NCBI RefSeq assembly: GCF_015694725.1
Contig: NZ_JADQDQ010000003.1
Span: 62,001-126,000, forward strand
DNA from: Hymenobacter jeongseonensis
Lineage (GTDB): Bacteria > Bacteroidota > Bacteroidia > Cytophagales > Hymenobacteraceae
Direction of reading: 5' to 3'
Length of the DNA stretch: 64,000 bases
Part shown: one piece after another, positions 1 to 7,370 of the stretch
How the letters are laid out: each line of letters begins with the position of its first letter
How positions within the stretch are numbered: position 1 is the first letter of the stretch
The notes under the pieces: model-generated
The model's input: the letters and a program-made list of their open reading frames with translations, nothing else
Database searches by the model: none
Told to the model about the DNA's origin: nothing
Made by a program: the position numbers and the translations under genes

Positions 1-2
1 TG

Positions 3-1727
3 GCGCTCGATGGCATTGGCGGGCACGCCCCTGGCCTCACCGAGGACATGCACACGGCCATGCGCCTGCACGCAGCCGGCTGGAAATCCATTTACGCCCC
101 CGTGGTGGTGAGCCGGGGCCTGGTGCCTTCCTCGCTCGGCGCCTTCTACATGCAGCAGCTAAAATGGGCCCGCGGCACGTTCGATTTGCTGGCGCACGTG
201 TACCCAAAGCTGTTCAAAAACTTCAGCTGGCGGCAGCGGGTGCACTATTTCACCCTGCCGCTGTACTTCTTTTCGGGAGTGGTGGCCCTGATTGACATTG
301 CCGTGCCCGTGGCGTCGTTGCTGCTGCTGGAATTTCCGTGGCATTTGTCGCTGCCCGAGTTTGCCTTGCACATGCTGCCCGTCACGCTGGTGGGCCTGCT
401 TATTCGCTACAACGCCCAGCAGTGGCTGCGCGAGCCCCACGAACCGGGCCTGCACCTGGCCGGCGGCTTCCTGCGGATTGCCACCTGGTGGGTGTATTCG
501 CTGGGCCTGGTCTACACCTTTCTCAACGTGAAGGTGCCCTACATTCCAACGCCGAAAGAAGGGAAACTGAAGAACGAATGGCTCTTGTGCCTGCCCAACC
601 TGCTGCTGGCCTTCCTGTCCATCGGGGCGGCTGCGTACAGCATGCAGGTACAAGGCATTCGGGGGCCCTACACCAAGCTGATGGCCACCCTGGCGCTCAT
701 CAACGCCTTTATTTTGCTGGTATCGGTGCTCATGGCCCAGCATGCGCTGCTCCGCGGCCTGCGTTCGCTGCTGTGGTCGGCGCGGCCGTTGCACGCCCTC
801 AAGCAATGGGTGGAAAGCTTGCTGGCGGCAGGTGGCGGCATTATTACCCGGCGGCTGCGCACGGGCTCCGTGGCCTTTGCCACGGGGCTGGCCATTTTGC
901 ATACGCTGACCAGCGCAGGGGTCGTGCTGGTGCAGTGGCACGAGCAGGTATCGATTTCCGATGATTACATCTGGGCCCACACCGGCTTCGGGCCAATGCG
1001 CATCGGCCAGCCGGCAGCGGGGGCCGTGGCACCGCTGCCCGTGCAGGCTTCGCCGGTTTCCACCAATTGGCCCGGCATCACCTGGGACTCGTCGCCGGGG
1101 GCCACCAGCCAGCTCATCAGTTTAGAACTGCCGGCCTCGGCTTCTCCGCAGGTGCCGGTGGCAGCCATTGAGGAGATAAACCAGCGCGGCGATATTCCGG
1201 TTCTCACCTGGACGGTGCCCGAGGCGGCAACCGAGAACCGGGCGTTTCAGGAGCAAGTGCTCCGCCTCGTTGGCCACGAAAACCAGCTACTGCTGCGTCC
1301 CATTTTTCCGCCATCCCCCCCCGCAGCCCACCGCACGGCCTGGCGCAAACTGGTGAAAAGCTACCGCGACACCGGTGATACCACCGTGGTGTGGGTGTGG
1401 ACGCCCCCGCGGCCTGATTCCATCTCTGCTTATTTCCCCGGTTCAGCCAACGTGACGTGGGTGGCCAGCGACTGCCGCACCGCCTCGGCCCAAACCCTGA
1501 CGGCTGCTTGCTACGCGCCCTTCCGCCAGCAGGTGGCCGCCCAGATTGAGATGCAAAGCAAGCCCATTCTGCTGCTGGTGCCGCAGCCCTACACGCCCAA
1601 TTCTTACCAATGGGTCAAGCAACTGGTTGGGCGATACCCGGAAGTAAAAGCCGTGTTGTTTTCGCCCGCTAGCCGCCCGCCCAGCACTGCCCAAACGGTA
1701 CGCCTGCCTGGCCGCCCCGGAAGCTAA
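3..1727 (+). CDS. Membrane GT2 glycosyltransferase, C-terminal part, with degenerate GH26-like domain (5' partial)
   Basis: The reading frame is open from base 3, so the N-terminal GT-A part lies outside the window. The visible part begins with a TED motif (LTEDMHTAMRLHAAGW) and then QQLKWARGT, which matches the TED and QxxRW acceptor-site motifs of processive GT2 enzymes of the cellulose or hyaluronan synthase type. Several membrane segments follow (roughly residues 85-305). After about residue 350 comes an extracytoplasmic region resembling a GH26 fold: GDIPVLTWTVPEA, LLLRPIF, AWRKLVKSYRDTG, VVWVWTP and YFPGSANVTWVASD. In GH26 enzymes a catalytic HE.N and a later nucleophile glutamate are expected; here those places read FPPSPP and PILLLVP, so the domain looks catalytically dead. 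It probably makes or exports a surface glycan. The stop overlaps the ruvC stop on the other strand. Confidence 0.8.
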   Translation, partial: ALDGIGGHAPGLTEDMHTAMRLHAAGWKSIYAPVVVSRGLVPSSLGAFYMQQLKWARGTFDLLAHVYPKLFKNFSWRQRVHYFTLPLYFFSGVVALIDIAVPVASLLLLEFPWHLSLPEFALHMLPVTLVGLLIRYNAQQWLREPHEPGLHLAGGFLRIATWWVYSLGLVYTFLNVKVPYIPTPKEGKLKNEWLLCLPNLLLAFLSIGAAAYSMQVQGIRGPYTKLMATLALINAFILLVSVLMAQHALLRGLRSLLWSARPLHALKQWVESLLAAGGGIITRRLRTGSVAFATGLAILHTLTSAGVVLVQWHEQVSISDDYIWAHTGFGPMRIGQPAAGAVAPLPVQASPVSTNWPGITWDSSPGATSQLISLELPASASPQVPVAAIEEINQRGDIPVLTWTVPEAATENRAFQEQVLRLVGHENQLLLRPIFPPSPPAAHRTAWRKLVKSYRDTGDTTVVWVWTPPRPDSISAYFPGSANVTWVASDCRTASAQTLTAACYAPFRQQVAAQIEMQSKPILLLVPQPYTPNSYQWVKQLVGRYPEVKAVLFSPASRPPSTAQTVRLPGRPGS

Positions 1728-2305
1728 GCCGATTTTTTGGCCGGGGTCTTTTTAGTGGTGGTAGTGGCATTGAGGCGACTGGGGTTGTCGGCCAAGAACT
1801 TGCCCCAGCTTTTGCTGCCGGCCTGCACGTTGTTGCCCTTCTGGTAGTGGTGGCACAGCGCCACGGAGAGCGCATCGGTGGCGTCCAGAAACTTGCTGGC
1901 TTCCGCGATGGGCGGCAGCGTAAGGGTTTGGCGCAGCATGTGGGCCACTTGCTCCTTCGTGGCCGCCCCCGAGCCCGTAACGGCCTGCTTTACCTTGGTG
2001 GGCGCATACTCCACGTAGGGAATCTGCCGGCTGAGCGCCGCGGCAATGGCCACGCCCTGTGCCCGGCCCAGTTTCAGCATGCTCTGCACGTTGACCCCGA
2101 AAAACGGGGCCTCAATGGCCAGTTCATCGGGCAGGTACTCATCTATCAGCTCCAGCATGCGGTCAAAAATCCGCTTTAGCTTTACGGCGTGATTCGACCC
2201 CAGCGCCTTCATATTGATAACGTCGTAGCACAGCACGTCGACCCGCTGGCCGCGCACCTCAATCAGGGCGTAGCCCATAATCTGGGTGCCGGGGTCCACG
2301 CCCAT
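1724..2305 (-). CDS. ruvC: RuvC Holliday junction resolvase
   Basis: A 193-residue protein. Cytoplasmic endonuclease that cuts Holliday junctions together with RuvAB during recombinational repair. The RNase H-like fold is clear: MGVDPGTQIMGYAL carries the first catalytic aspartate, LAIEAPFF the glutamate, and KFLDATDALSVALCHH the C-terminal DxxDA acidic pair. The tail after about residue 170 is basic and low-complexity (TTTTKKTPAKKSA). I chose the ATG at 2305. The upstream codons read LLPKII, so a slightly longer protein from a non-ATG start is possible. The gene is convergent with the glycosyltransferase and the stop codons overlap. A TAGCTTTG box at 2436-2429 could be its promoter. Confidence 0.93.
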   Translation of the reverse strand: MGVDPGTQIMGYALIEVRGQRVDVLCYDVINMKALGSNHAVKLKRIFDRMLELIDEYLPDELAIEAPFFGVNVQSMLKLGRAQGVAIAAALSRQIPYVEYAPTKVKQAVTGSGAATKEQVAHMLRQTLTLPPIAEASKFLDATDALSVALCHHYQKGNNVQAGSKSWGKFLADNPSRLNATTTTKKTPAKKSA

Positions 2306-2425
2306 GATAATCTTGGGCAGCAGCTCGACGGCGGGAGCGGGGCGGGGGCGAAGGGGAGCGGCCAAAGTGAGAGCGGGAAGGCGAACGGTGGAAGCGAAGA
2401 AATAAATACTGGAAGTAGGCCTCCT

Positions 2426-3499
2426 TTGCAAAGCTACGAAGCAGACAAGGCCTCGGCTGCGCCCGTGCCGCTCCCCGCAGAACCGCGTAGCCAACCCGAA
2501 CCCAACAAAGGCCCCGGCCCGCGCAAGTGGGGACGTTTGGTGTTCTGGGGCAAAGTGCTGGTTACGCTTCTCACGCTGGGTTTTCTCTACAATTCCATTT
2601 TTGCCGCGCCGGATACGGCTGCGGCCTGGCGCACGCTGCTGGCTACCTCGCTCAGTGGCGCCGGGCGCACGCCGGTTCTGCTGGCCCTGGCGCTGGTGCC
2701 CGTCAACTGGGGCCTGGAGGCCTGGAAATGGTACCGCCTGGCCCGGCACCTCGAGCCGGTGACTTTTGGGCGCAGCCTGCGGGCGGTGCTGGTGGGCCTC
2801 ACGCTGGGCTTTGCCACGCCCAACCGCGTGGGCGACTACGCCGGCCGCATCATTGAGCTGAAAAGCCGCCGAGTGAGTGCGTTGGGCGCGGTTTTTCTGG
2901 GGCGCTACTGCCAGTTGGTGGCCACGGTGCTGGCGGGCGTGGCGGGGCTGCTCTACTTTTTGCTGACCTTTTATTTCAATGGCTACCCGGCGGCGGGAGT
3001 TGGCATTAGCGTTTCAGCACTCCTGATTTGCCTGGCGGTGCTGGTGCCGCTGTATCGGTCGCGGCTGCTGCTGGCGGCGCTGGGGCTGTGGCGGCCGTTG
3101 CGGCGCTTCCGGCCGGCGCTGGCCATCATGCCCACGTATCCGGCGCAGGCGCTGCACGCGGTGCTGGCCATCTCTGGACTGCGCTACGCGGTATTTTGTG
3201 CGCAGTTTTTGCTGCTGCTTCACGCCTATGGTGCGGCCTCGCCCTTCGGGCCCGGGCTGGCGGCCGTGGCGGGCACTTTCCTGATGAAATCCCTCGTGCC
3301 GTCCCTCAATGCCCTGGCCGATGTAGGCGTTCGGGAGCTGTCGGCTACGCACTTGTTTGGCTTGTTGGGGCAGCCCGCGCTGCCCGTGCTCAGCGCCAGC
3401 CTGAGCCTGTGGGTGATAAATATTGCCTTGCCCAGCGCCACCGGACTATTGCTGGTGCCGGGGCTGCGGGTGCTGCGCTCAACCCGCCCCGGCCGATGA
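2426..3499 (+). CDS. Flippase-like membrane protein (LPG_synthase_TM / UPF0104 family)
   Basis: A polytopic membrane protein of about 357 residues with the look of the lysylphosphatidylglycerol synthase transmembrane family: WKWYRLARHLEPVTFGRSLRAVLVG, then LGFATPNRVGDYAGRIIEL and FLGRYCQLVATVLAGVAGL. Stand-alone members lack the synthetase domain and are annotated as flippase-like. The frame is open back to 2189, but that part is antisense to ruvC and has no membrane protein character. The first start beyond ruvC is TTG at 2426, which I use with low certainty; later GTG codons are possible. It overlaps the following glycosyltransferase by ATGA, so the two are translationally coupled and probably act in the same glycan or lipid pathway. 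Confidence 0.75.
   Translation: MQSYEADKASAAPVPLPAEPRSQPEPNKGPGPRKWGRLVFWGKVLVTLLTLGFLYNSIFAAPDTAAAWRTLLATSLSGAGRTPVLLALALVPVNWGLEAWKWYRLARHLEPVTFGRSLRAVLVGLTLGFATPNRVGDYAGRIIELKSRRVSALGAVFLGRYCQLVATVLAGVAGLLYFLLTFYFNGYPAAGVGISVSALLICLAVLVPLYRSRLLLAALGLWRPLRRFRPALAIMPTYPAQALHAVLAISGLRYAVFCAQFLLLLHAYGAASPFGPGLAAVAGTFLMKSLVPSLNALADVGVRELSATHLFGLLGQPALPVLSASLSLWVINIALPSATGLLLVPGLRVLRSTRPGR
2429..2436 (-). promoter_or_regulatory. Candidate -7 box for ruvC
   Basis: On the minus strand the sequence is TAGCTTTG, an exact match to the Bacteroidota -7 consensus TAnnTTTG. It lies about 125 bases upstream of the ruvC ATG, and I see no clear -33 TTG at the right spacing, so this is weak. Confidence 0.3.
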
Positions 3500-4716
3500 C
3501 CGTGGCCGCCGGAATGGCCCTGCTGGCCCTGCCGCTGCTATACGCGGGCCTGATGGTATGGCTGCGCGACGGCTGGTACCGGGCCACGCGGCAAACGCAG
3601 CCCGCATGCAGCGATGCTCAAGCATCAACGCTTGATTCCAAGACAATTTCCAATTTAGTCAAAAGCAAGAGCTTTCCATCGGCAGCGGGGGGAGCAGATA
3701 CGTTGCCGCTGTTCTCCGTCCTCATCGCGGCCCGCAACGAGGCCGCCAACCTGCCGCAACTCTTCCTAGACCTGGCGGCCCAAACGCTGCACAGTTCGCA
3801 GTTCGAAGTCCTGATTGCCGACGACCACTCCACCGATGCCACGGCGGCTTTGGTAGCGGCCGCTGCTCAGGCAATGGGCTTTCGATTGCGGCTAATCCCG
3901 CTGGCCTCCTCCCAAACGGGTAAGAAAGCGGCGCTGCTTGCGGCGCTGCAAGCGGCGCGCGCACCGTGGCTGGTGTGCACCGATGCCGATTGCAGAGTCG
4001 GGCCGGGCTGGTTGGCGGCCTACGCCGCGCTGCTGGAACGGACGCCCCAGGCCAATTTTATCAGTGGGCCCGTCCTGCTCACGGGCCCGCCCAATTTGCT
4101 GCAACTGCTGATGGGGTTGGAATTTGCGGGGCTGGTGGGAGTGGGCGGGGCCTGCATCACGCGCCAGCAGCCCACCATGTGCAACGGGGCCAATCTGGCC
4201 TATCGGCGCGAAGCATTCGAGGCCGTGGGCGGCTTCGTGGATAACCTGCATGTGGCCAGCGGCGACGATGAGTTTTTGTTGCACAAAATTCACGCGGCGT
4301 TTCCGGAATCGGTGCATTTTTTGGCCGATGCGGCCGCCATTGTCCGCACGGCCGCCCCAGAAACATTGCCTTCGCTGCTGCGCCAGCGGGTGCGTTGGGC
4401 CAGCAAGTGGCGGCATTACCAGAGTGCCGCGCCGCGCCGACTGGCCCTGCTGGTGCTGGGCGCCAACGTGGCCCTGACCGCTGGGCTGGGAGCAGGGCTG
4501 CTGTGGCCAGTGCTCTGGCCCTGGGTACTGGCCGCGTGGGGTATCAAACTGGGCGCCGATGCCTGGTTTCTGAGTCCGGTGCTGGCGTTTTTTGGCCAGC
4601 GCAAGTGGCTGTGGGGCCTGCTGCCGCTGCAGGTACTGTATGCGCCGTATGCGCTGGCGGTGGGAGCGGCGGGCTGGCGTGGTGGCTACCAGTGGAAGGG
4701 GCGGGCAGTGCGCTAG
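3496..4716 (+). CDS. GT2 family glycosyltransferase with C-terminal membrane segments
   Basis: A 406-residue protein. An N-terminal hydrophobic segment is followed by a GT-A catalytic domain: FSVLIAARNEAANLPQL, VLIADDHSTDATAA, the metal-binding VCTDADCRVGPGW, NGANLAYRREAFEAVGGF, SGDDEFLLHKI and QRVRWASKWRHY. All the motifs expected of an active inverting GT2 are present. Two or three membrane helices close the protein (about 330-395). The ATG overlaps the previous stop (ATGA). The enzyme likely transfers a sugar to a lipid or polysaccharide on the cytoplasmic face; the substrate cannot be read from sequence. The ORF is open further upstream, but only the part from 3496 has the protein signature. 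Confidence 0.85.
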   Translation: MTVAAGMALLALPLLYAGLMVWLRDGWYRATRQTQPACSDAQASTLDSKTISNLVKSKSFPSAAGGADTLPLFSVLIAARNEAANLPQLFLDLAAQTLHSSQFEVLIADDHSTDATAALVAAAAQAMGFRLRLIPLASSQTGKKAALLAALQAARAPWLVCTDADCRVGPGWLAAYAALLERTPQANFISGPVLLTGPPNLLQLLMGLEFAGLVGVGGACITRQQPTMCNGANLAYRREAFEAVGGFVDNLHVASGDDEFLLHKIHAAFPESVHFLADAAAIVRTAAPETLPSLLRQRVRWASKWRHYQSAAPRRLALLVLGANVALTAGLGAGLLWPVLWPWVLAAWGIKLGADAWFLSPVLAFFGQRKWLWGLLPLQVLYAPYALAVGAAGWRGGYQWKGRAVR

Positions 4717-4800
4717 GTGACGTATTGCAACTTGACGTAATGGGAGATTATATAAAAATAAACACACCCGAATGCTTAAATGATAGAATGAATATTCGAT

Positions 4801-5028
4801 TTATTGTTGTTTTAAATTGTTTATCAACTTTTCAAGTTTCTGCTCCTCAAGCTTTAACGGTGCAAAACTATACTCCGCGTTACTTCCATCGATATCTGAA
4901 TAGTACCCCGTGTACAGCCAAACTTCTTTGAAGGGGAGATTTGCAAAATAGTCTCCTAAATTGTCAAGGTGATTGATTATGTCATCGAGTTCATAAGTAA
5001 CAGTTCTGTTGTCTATTATCAAAATCAC
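4801..5028 (-). CDS. Small hypothetical protein in AT-rich island
   Basis: A 75-residue acidic protein starting at GTG 5028, preceded by a GGAAAAGAAG purine stretch. I do not recognise the family. It sits 30 bases downstream of the 191-residue gene on the same strand, so the two probably form one transcript. Its last residues, KLEKLINNLKQQ, resemble EIEKLISTLKQQ inside the upstream protein, and the underlying DNA is also very similar (4804-4839 against 5182-5217). That suggests a shared short module or a truncated paralogue. Base composition is strongly AT-rich, unlike the flanking genes. Confidence 0.5.
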   Translation of the reverse strand: MILIIDNRTVTYELDDIINHLDNLGDYFANLPFKEVWLYTGYYSDIDGSNAEYSFAPLKLEEQKLEKLINNLKQQ

Positions 5029-5058
5029 ATCTTCTTTTCCAGAATGATTTTTATTGAC

Positions 5059-5634
5059 TTACTTTCTAATTGATTCTATCATTAATTCATTAAAGGACTT
5101 TAAGTCATCACTTATTCGACTTTGAAATAAGAACTTGCTTTTGTAATGTGGATTTGCTATTAACATATCCTTGTTAATTCCTTGTTGTTTTAAAGTGCTT
5201 ATCAACTTTTCGATTTCAAAGCTCGGAAATATGGTATTCAGTTTGACTAATTCGTGAAATTCTATGTATTCGTGATTGCTTTTTTGAGTGATTCTTTCCT
5301 GGTATTTGAAGGTCTTGAACAAATCGACTTCATCCGCAATAGCTGTTATTTCAATGATTAGTTTCTCTGAATTACTAAGCTCTAATTCGAAGTCCCAAGG
5401 TTTGTCCCTAGAAATAAATCTCACCCCGATATCTTCTTCGATAAATATTTGCACATATCGGCTTAAAAAATGATTGCAAATAATCTGTTCCCTTAATTCA
5501 ATGTCCGGAATGGATAAAATTATTCTTGTTTTAGCCTTTCCATCTTTCTCAACGAGAATAAATTTTTGATAATTATTTTTATCGTCAAGTACTTGAATTG
5601 GATTAAAAGACTTTGCTGGTTTATTCGAATTCAT
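5059..5634 (-). CDS. Hypothetical protein in AT-rich island
   Basis: A 191-residue protein with an ATG at 5634, rich in Lys, Ile and Glu, with no signal peptide or membrane segment. I do not recognise it. The segment WDFELELSNSEKLIIEITAI has two beta-like strands with acidic residues spaced as in some PD-(D/E)xK-like nuclease cores (D, then ExT rather than ExK), but this is only a shape resemblance and not a call. Codon use (AT-rich) contrasts sharply with the GC-rich genes on either side, which points to recent acquisition. It is followed closely by the 75-residue gene. Confidence 0.6.
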   Translation of the reverse strand: MNSNKPAKSFNPIQVLDDKNNYQKFILVEKDGKAKTRIILSIPDIELREQIICNHFLSRYVQIFIEEDIGVRFISRDKPWDFELELSNSEKLIIEITAIADEVDLFKTFKYQERITQKSNHEYIEFHELVKLNTIFPSFEIEKLISTLKQQGINKDMLIANPHYKSKFLFQSRISDDLKSFNELMIESIRK

Positions 5635-5808
5635 TTTTTTAGAATTATGTCCAAAATTCAGGTTAATGCAATTGCATAAACCTTGCTAAATCCGGTGTGT
5701 TTGCCGCTGTTATTCCAACATCAAATAAGCTGCAAATATGGGCTCCGGCCCGAAGCTAGTGCCTGCAATGTAGCTTTTGGGGCGAATGCAAATGATGTGA
5801 GCCATGGC
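5635..5808. other. Intergenic transition from AT-rich island to GC-rich backbone
   Basis: This stretch changes from AT-rich to GC-rich composition at about 5700-5740. I see no gene in it. Short ORFs here have no coding character. Confidence 0.4.
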
Positions 5809-5838
5809 TTTGGGTGCAGCAAGCCGGGCTTACATTTG
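5809..5838 (+). promoter_or_regulatory. Bacteroidota-type promoter for the 85-residue gene and permease
   Basis: A TTTG at 5809-5812 and TACATTTG at 5831-5838 are separated by 18 bases. This fits the -33 TTG / -7 TAnnTTTG consensus and its usual spacing. Transcription would start near 5845, about 23 bases before the GTG at 5868. Confidence 0.6.
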
Positions 5839-5867
5839 CCCAACTACCTCCTCACGCCAAATTCCCC

Positions 5868-6125
5868 GTGACTGACCCCGAATTCGACCTGCTCGACGAG
5901 CTATACTTCGTTACCCCGTTCCGCACGCTGCTGGAAAAAACCGGCTTGCCCGCCGCCGACTTGGAAGGGCAGCTGCGCAACTTGCTGGAACAGGGCCTCA
6001 TCCGCAGTTTTTGGCCCGACCCCGACACCGAGTTGGCCTACGAAACCACCTCGTTTGGCGCCATTGCCCGCGATGCCTCGTACCTGGCTTCCAAGGAAGG
6101 CCTGTTGCAGCACAACACCCGCTAG
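5868..6125 (+). CDS. Small conserved-looking cytoplasmic protein, unknown function
   Basis: An 85-residue protein starting at GTG 5868 (MTDPEFDLLDELYFVTPF). Composition is GC-rich and native. It looks like a small winged-helix-type fold: TPFRTLLEKTGLPAADLEGQLRNLLEQGLIR resembles the helix-turn-helix and wing arrangement seen in many small regulators, but I cannot name a family. An in-frame extension back to 5814 exists, but it crosses the promoter, so I prefer the GTG. The stop is two bases before the permease start, so the two genes are co-transcribed. Confidence 0.6.
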   Translation: MTDPEFDLLDELYFVTPFRTLLEKTGLPAADLEGQLRNLLEQGLIRSFWPDPDTELAYETTSFGAIARDASYLASKEGLLQHNTR

Positions 6126-6127
6126 CG

Positions 6128-7321
6128 GTGGCCACGGCAGTGTCGGCAGCAGCGGCAAAAGCAAATTCGGTGGCCCGGCCCCCGGGCTACTACGTGCGCC
6201 AGCGCCTGTGGCAAAACCGGCCCGCCGTGGCCGGACTGGCCTTTATTGTCCTCTGCACACTGGTGGCGCTGCTGGGCTACTGGGTGCTGCCCGACAACTC
6301 GCCCAATGCCAACCACGGCTTTGTGCAGATACAGAAGGAGCGGCCCGGCCTGCGCGTGCAGGTGTTGCGCCAGCCCCTGCCCGATTCGGCCCGCGACAAC
6401 CAAGCCGCCGATAACCTCTTCGCTACCTGGCTGCGCGGCCGCGAGCCCGATGTGCAGGAAACCCCCATCGGCGGCTACGAATTTGCTGGCGATTCCATTA
6501 TCCTCAAACCTCTGGGCCAGCATTCGGCCGAAGCCGGCCGGCTCCGGCGCCTGGCCCTGGCCGAGGTGGTGGGCCACCCCGGCCCCCGCGCCGACTTGCA
6601 AGCGCAGGTGAAGCAAAACCACCTCATTACCCGCACCTACTGGCTGGGCACCGACAAAGCCGGGCGCGACGAGCTGAGCCGCCTGCTGCTGGGTACCCGC
6701 ATTTCGCTGGGCATCGGGCTGGTGGCGGTGCTCATTTCCTTGGTGCTCGGCATGGCCGTGGGCGCCGTGGCCGGGTACTTCGGCGGCTGGGTCGATTCGG
6801 TGCTGCTGGGCGTGATGACGGTGGTGTGGAGCATTCCCGGCATCATGCTGGTGATTGCCATTTCGCTGGCCCTCGACAGCAAAGGCGTGTGGGTCAGCTT
6901 CGTGGCCGTGGGCCTGACTATGTGGGTGGATGTGGCCCGCGTGGTGCGGGGCCAGATGCTCAGCCTGCGCTCGGCCACGTTCGTGGAAGCCGGGCGGGTA
7001 CTGGGCCTGCCCACGCCACGCCTCATTGCCCGGCATTTGCTGCCCAATATGCGCGGCCCGCTCATTGTGCTGGCCACGAGCAACTTTGCGGCGGCCATTC
7101 TGCTGGAAGCGGGCCTGAGCTTTTTGGGCTTGGGCGTGCAGCCCCCCGCGCCCAGCTGGGGCCTGATGGTGAAGGAAGGCTACGACCTGCTCGGCACCGA
7201 GGCCGGCTTGTGGCTGACGCTGCTCCCTGGGGCCGCTATTTCGCTGCTGGTTCTCAGCTTTAACCTCCTCGGCAACGGCCTCCGCGACGCCTACGACCCC
7301 AAAACGCCGGTGGCTGGCTAA
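6128..7321 (+). CDS. ABC transporter permease, DppC/OppC type
   Basis: About 397 residues from GTG 6128; GTG 6140 is equally possible. An N-terminal membrane helix (AGLAFIVLCTLVALLGYWVL) is followed by a long extracytoplasmic insertion of about 140 residues. Then comes the canonical BPD_transp_1 region: YWLGTDKAGRDELSRLLLGTR, SLVLGMAVGAVAGYFGGWVD, and the EAA-loop EAGRVLGLPTPRLIARHLLPN, ending in AAILLEAGLSFLGLGVQPP. These are hallmarks of the second permease of dipeptide/oligopeptide importers. The long insertion between helix 1 and the TDKAGRD motif is common in Bacteroidota. No ATPase, partner permease or binding protein is nearby, so the rest of the transporter must be encoded elsewhere. 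Confidence 0.9.
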   Translation: MATAVSAAAAKANSVARPPGYYVRQRLWQNRPAVAGLAFIVLCTLVALLGYWVLPDNSPNANHGFVQIQKERPGLRVQVLRQPLPDSARDNQAADNLFATWLRGREPDVQETPIGGYEFAGDSIILKPLGQHSAEAGRLRRLALAEVVGHPGPRADLQAQVKQNHLITRTYWLGTDKAGRDELSRLLLGTRISLGIGLVAVLISLVLGMAVGAVAGYFGGWVDSVLLGVMTVVWSIPGIMLVIAISLALDSKGVWVSFVAVGLTMWVDVARVVRGQMLSLRSATFVEAGRVLGLPTPRLIARHLLPNMRGPLIVLATSNFAAAILLEAGLSFLGLGVQPPAPSWGLMVKEGYDLLGTEAGLWLTLLPGAAISLLVLSFNLLGNGLRDAYDPKTPVAG

Positions 7322-7370
7322 ATTTGCACCACCGCGTGCATATTTCGCCCGCGTTGCTTACCTTGCTTAC

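Noticed and set aside
3028..3495. N-terminal extension of the GT2 gene
   Set aside because: This part of the frame runs out of phase through the flippase-like gene and is Ala/Gly-rich nonsense; the GT2 protein begins at the ATGA overlap at 3496.
4801..5634. Toxin-antitoxin pair
   Set aside because: The gene order and sizes would allow it, but neither protein matches a toxin or antitoxin family that I can recognise, so I do not assign it.
5683..5871. 62-codon plus-strand ORF before the permease operon
   Set aside because: It crosses the likely promoter at 5809-5838 and the composition change, with no coding character.
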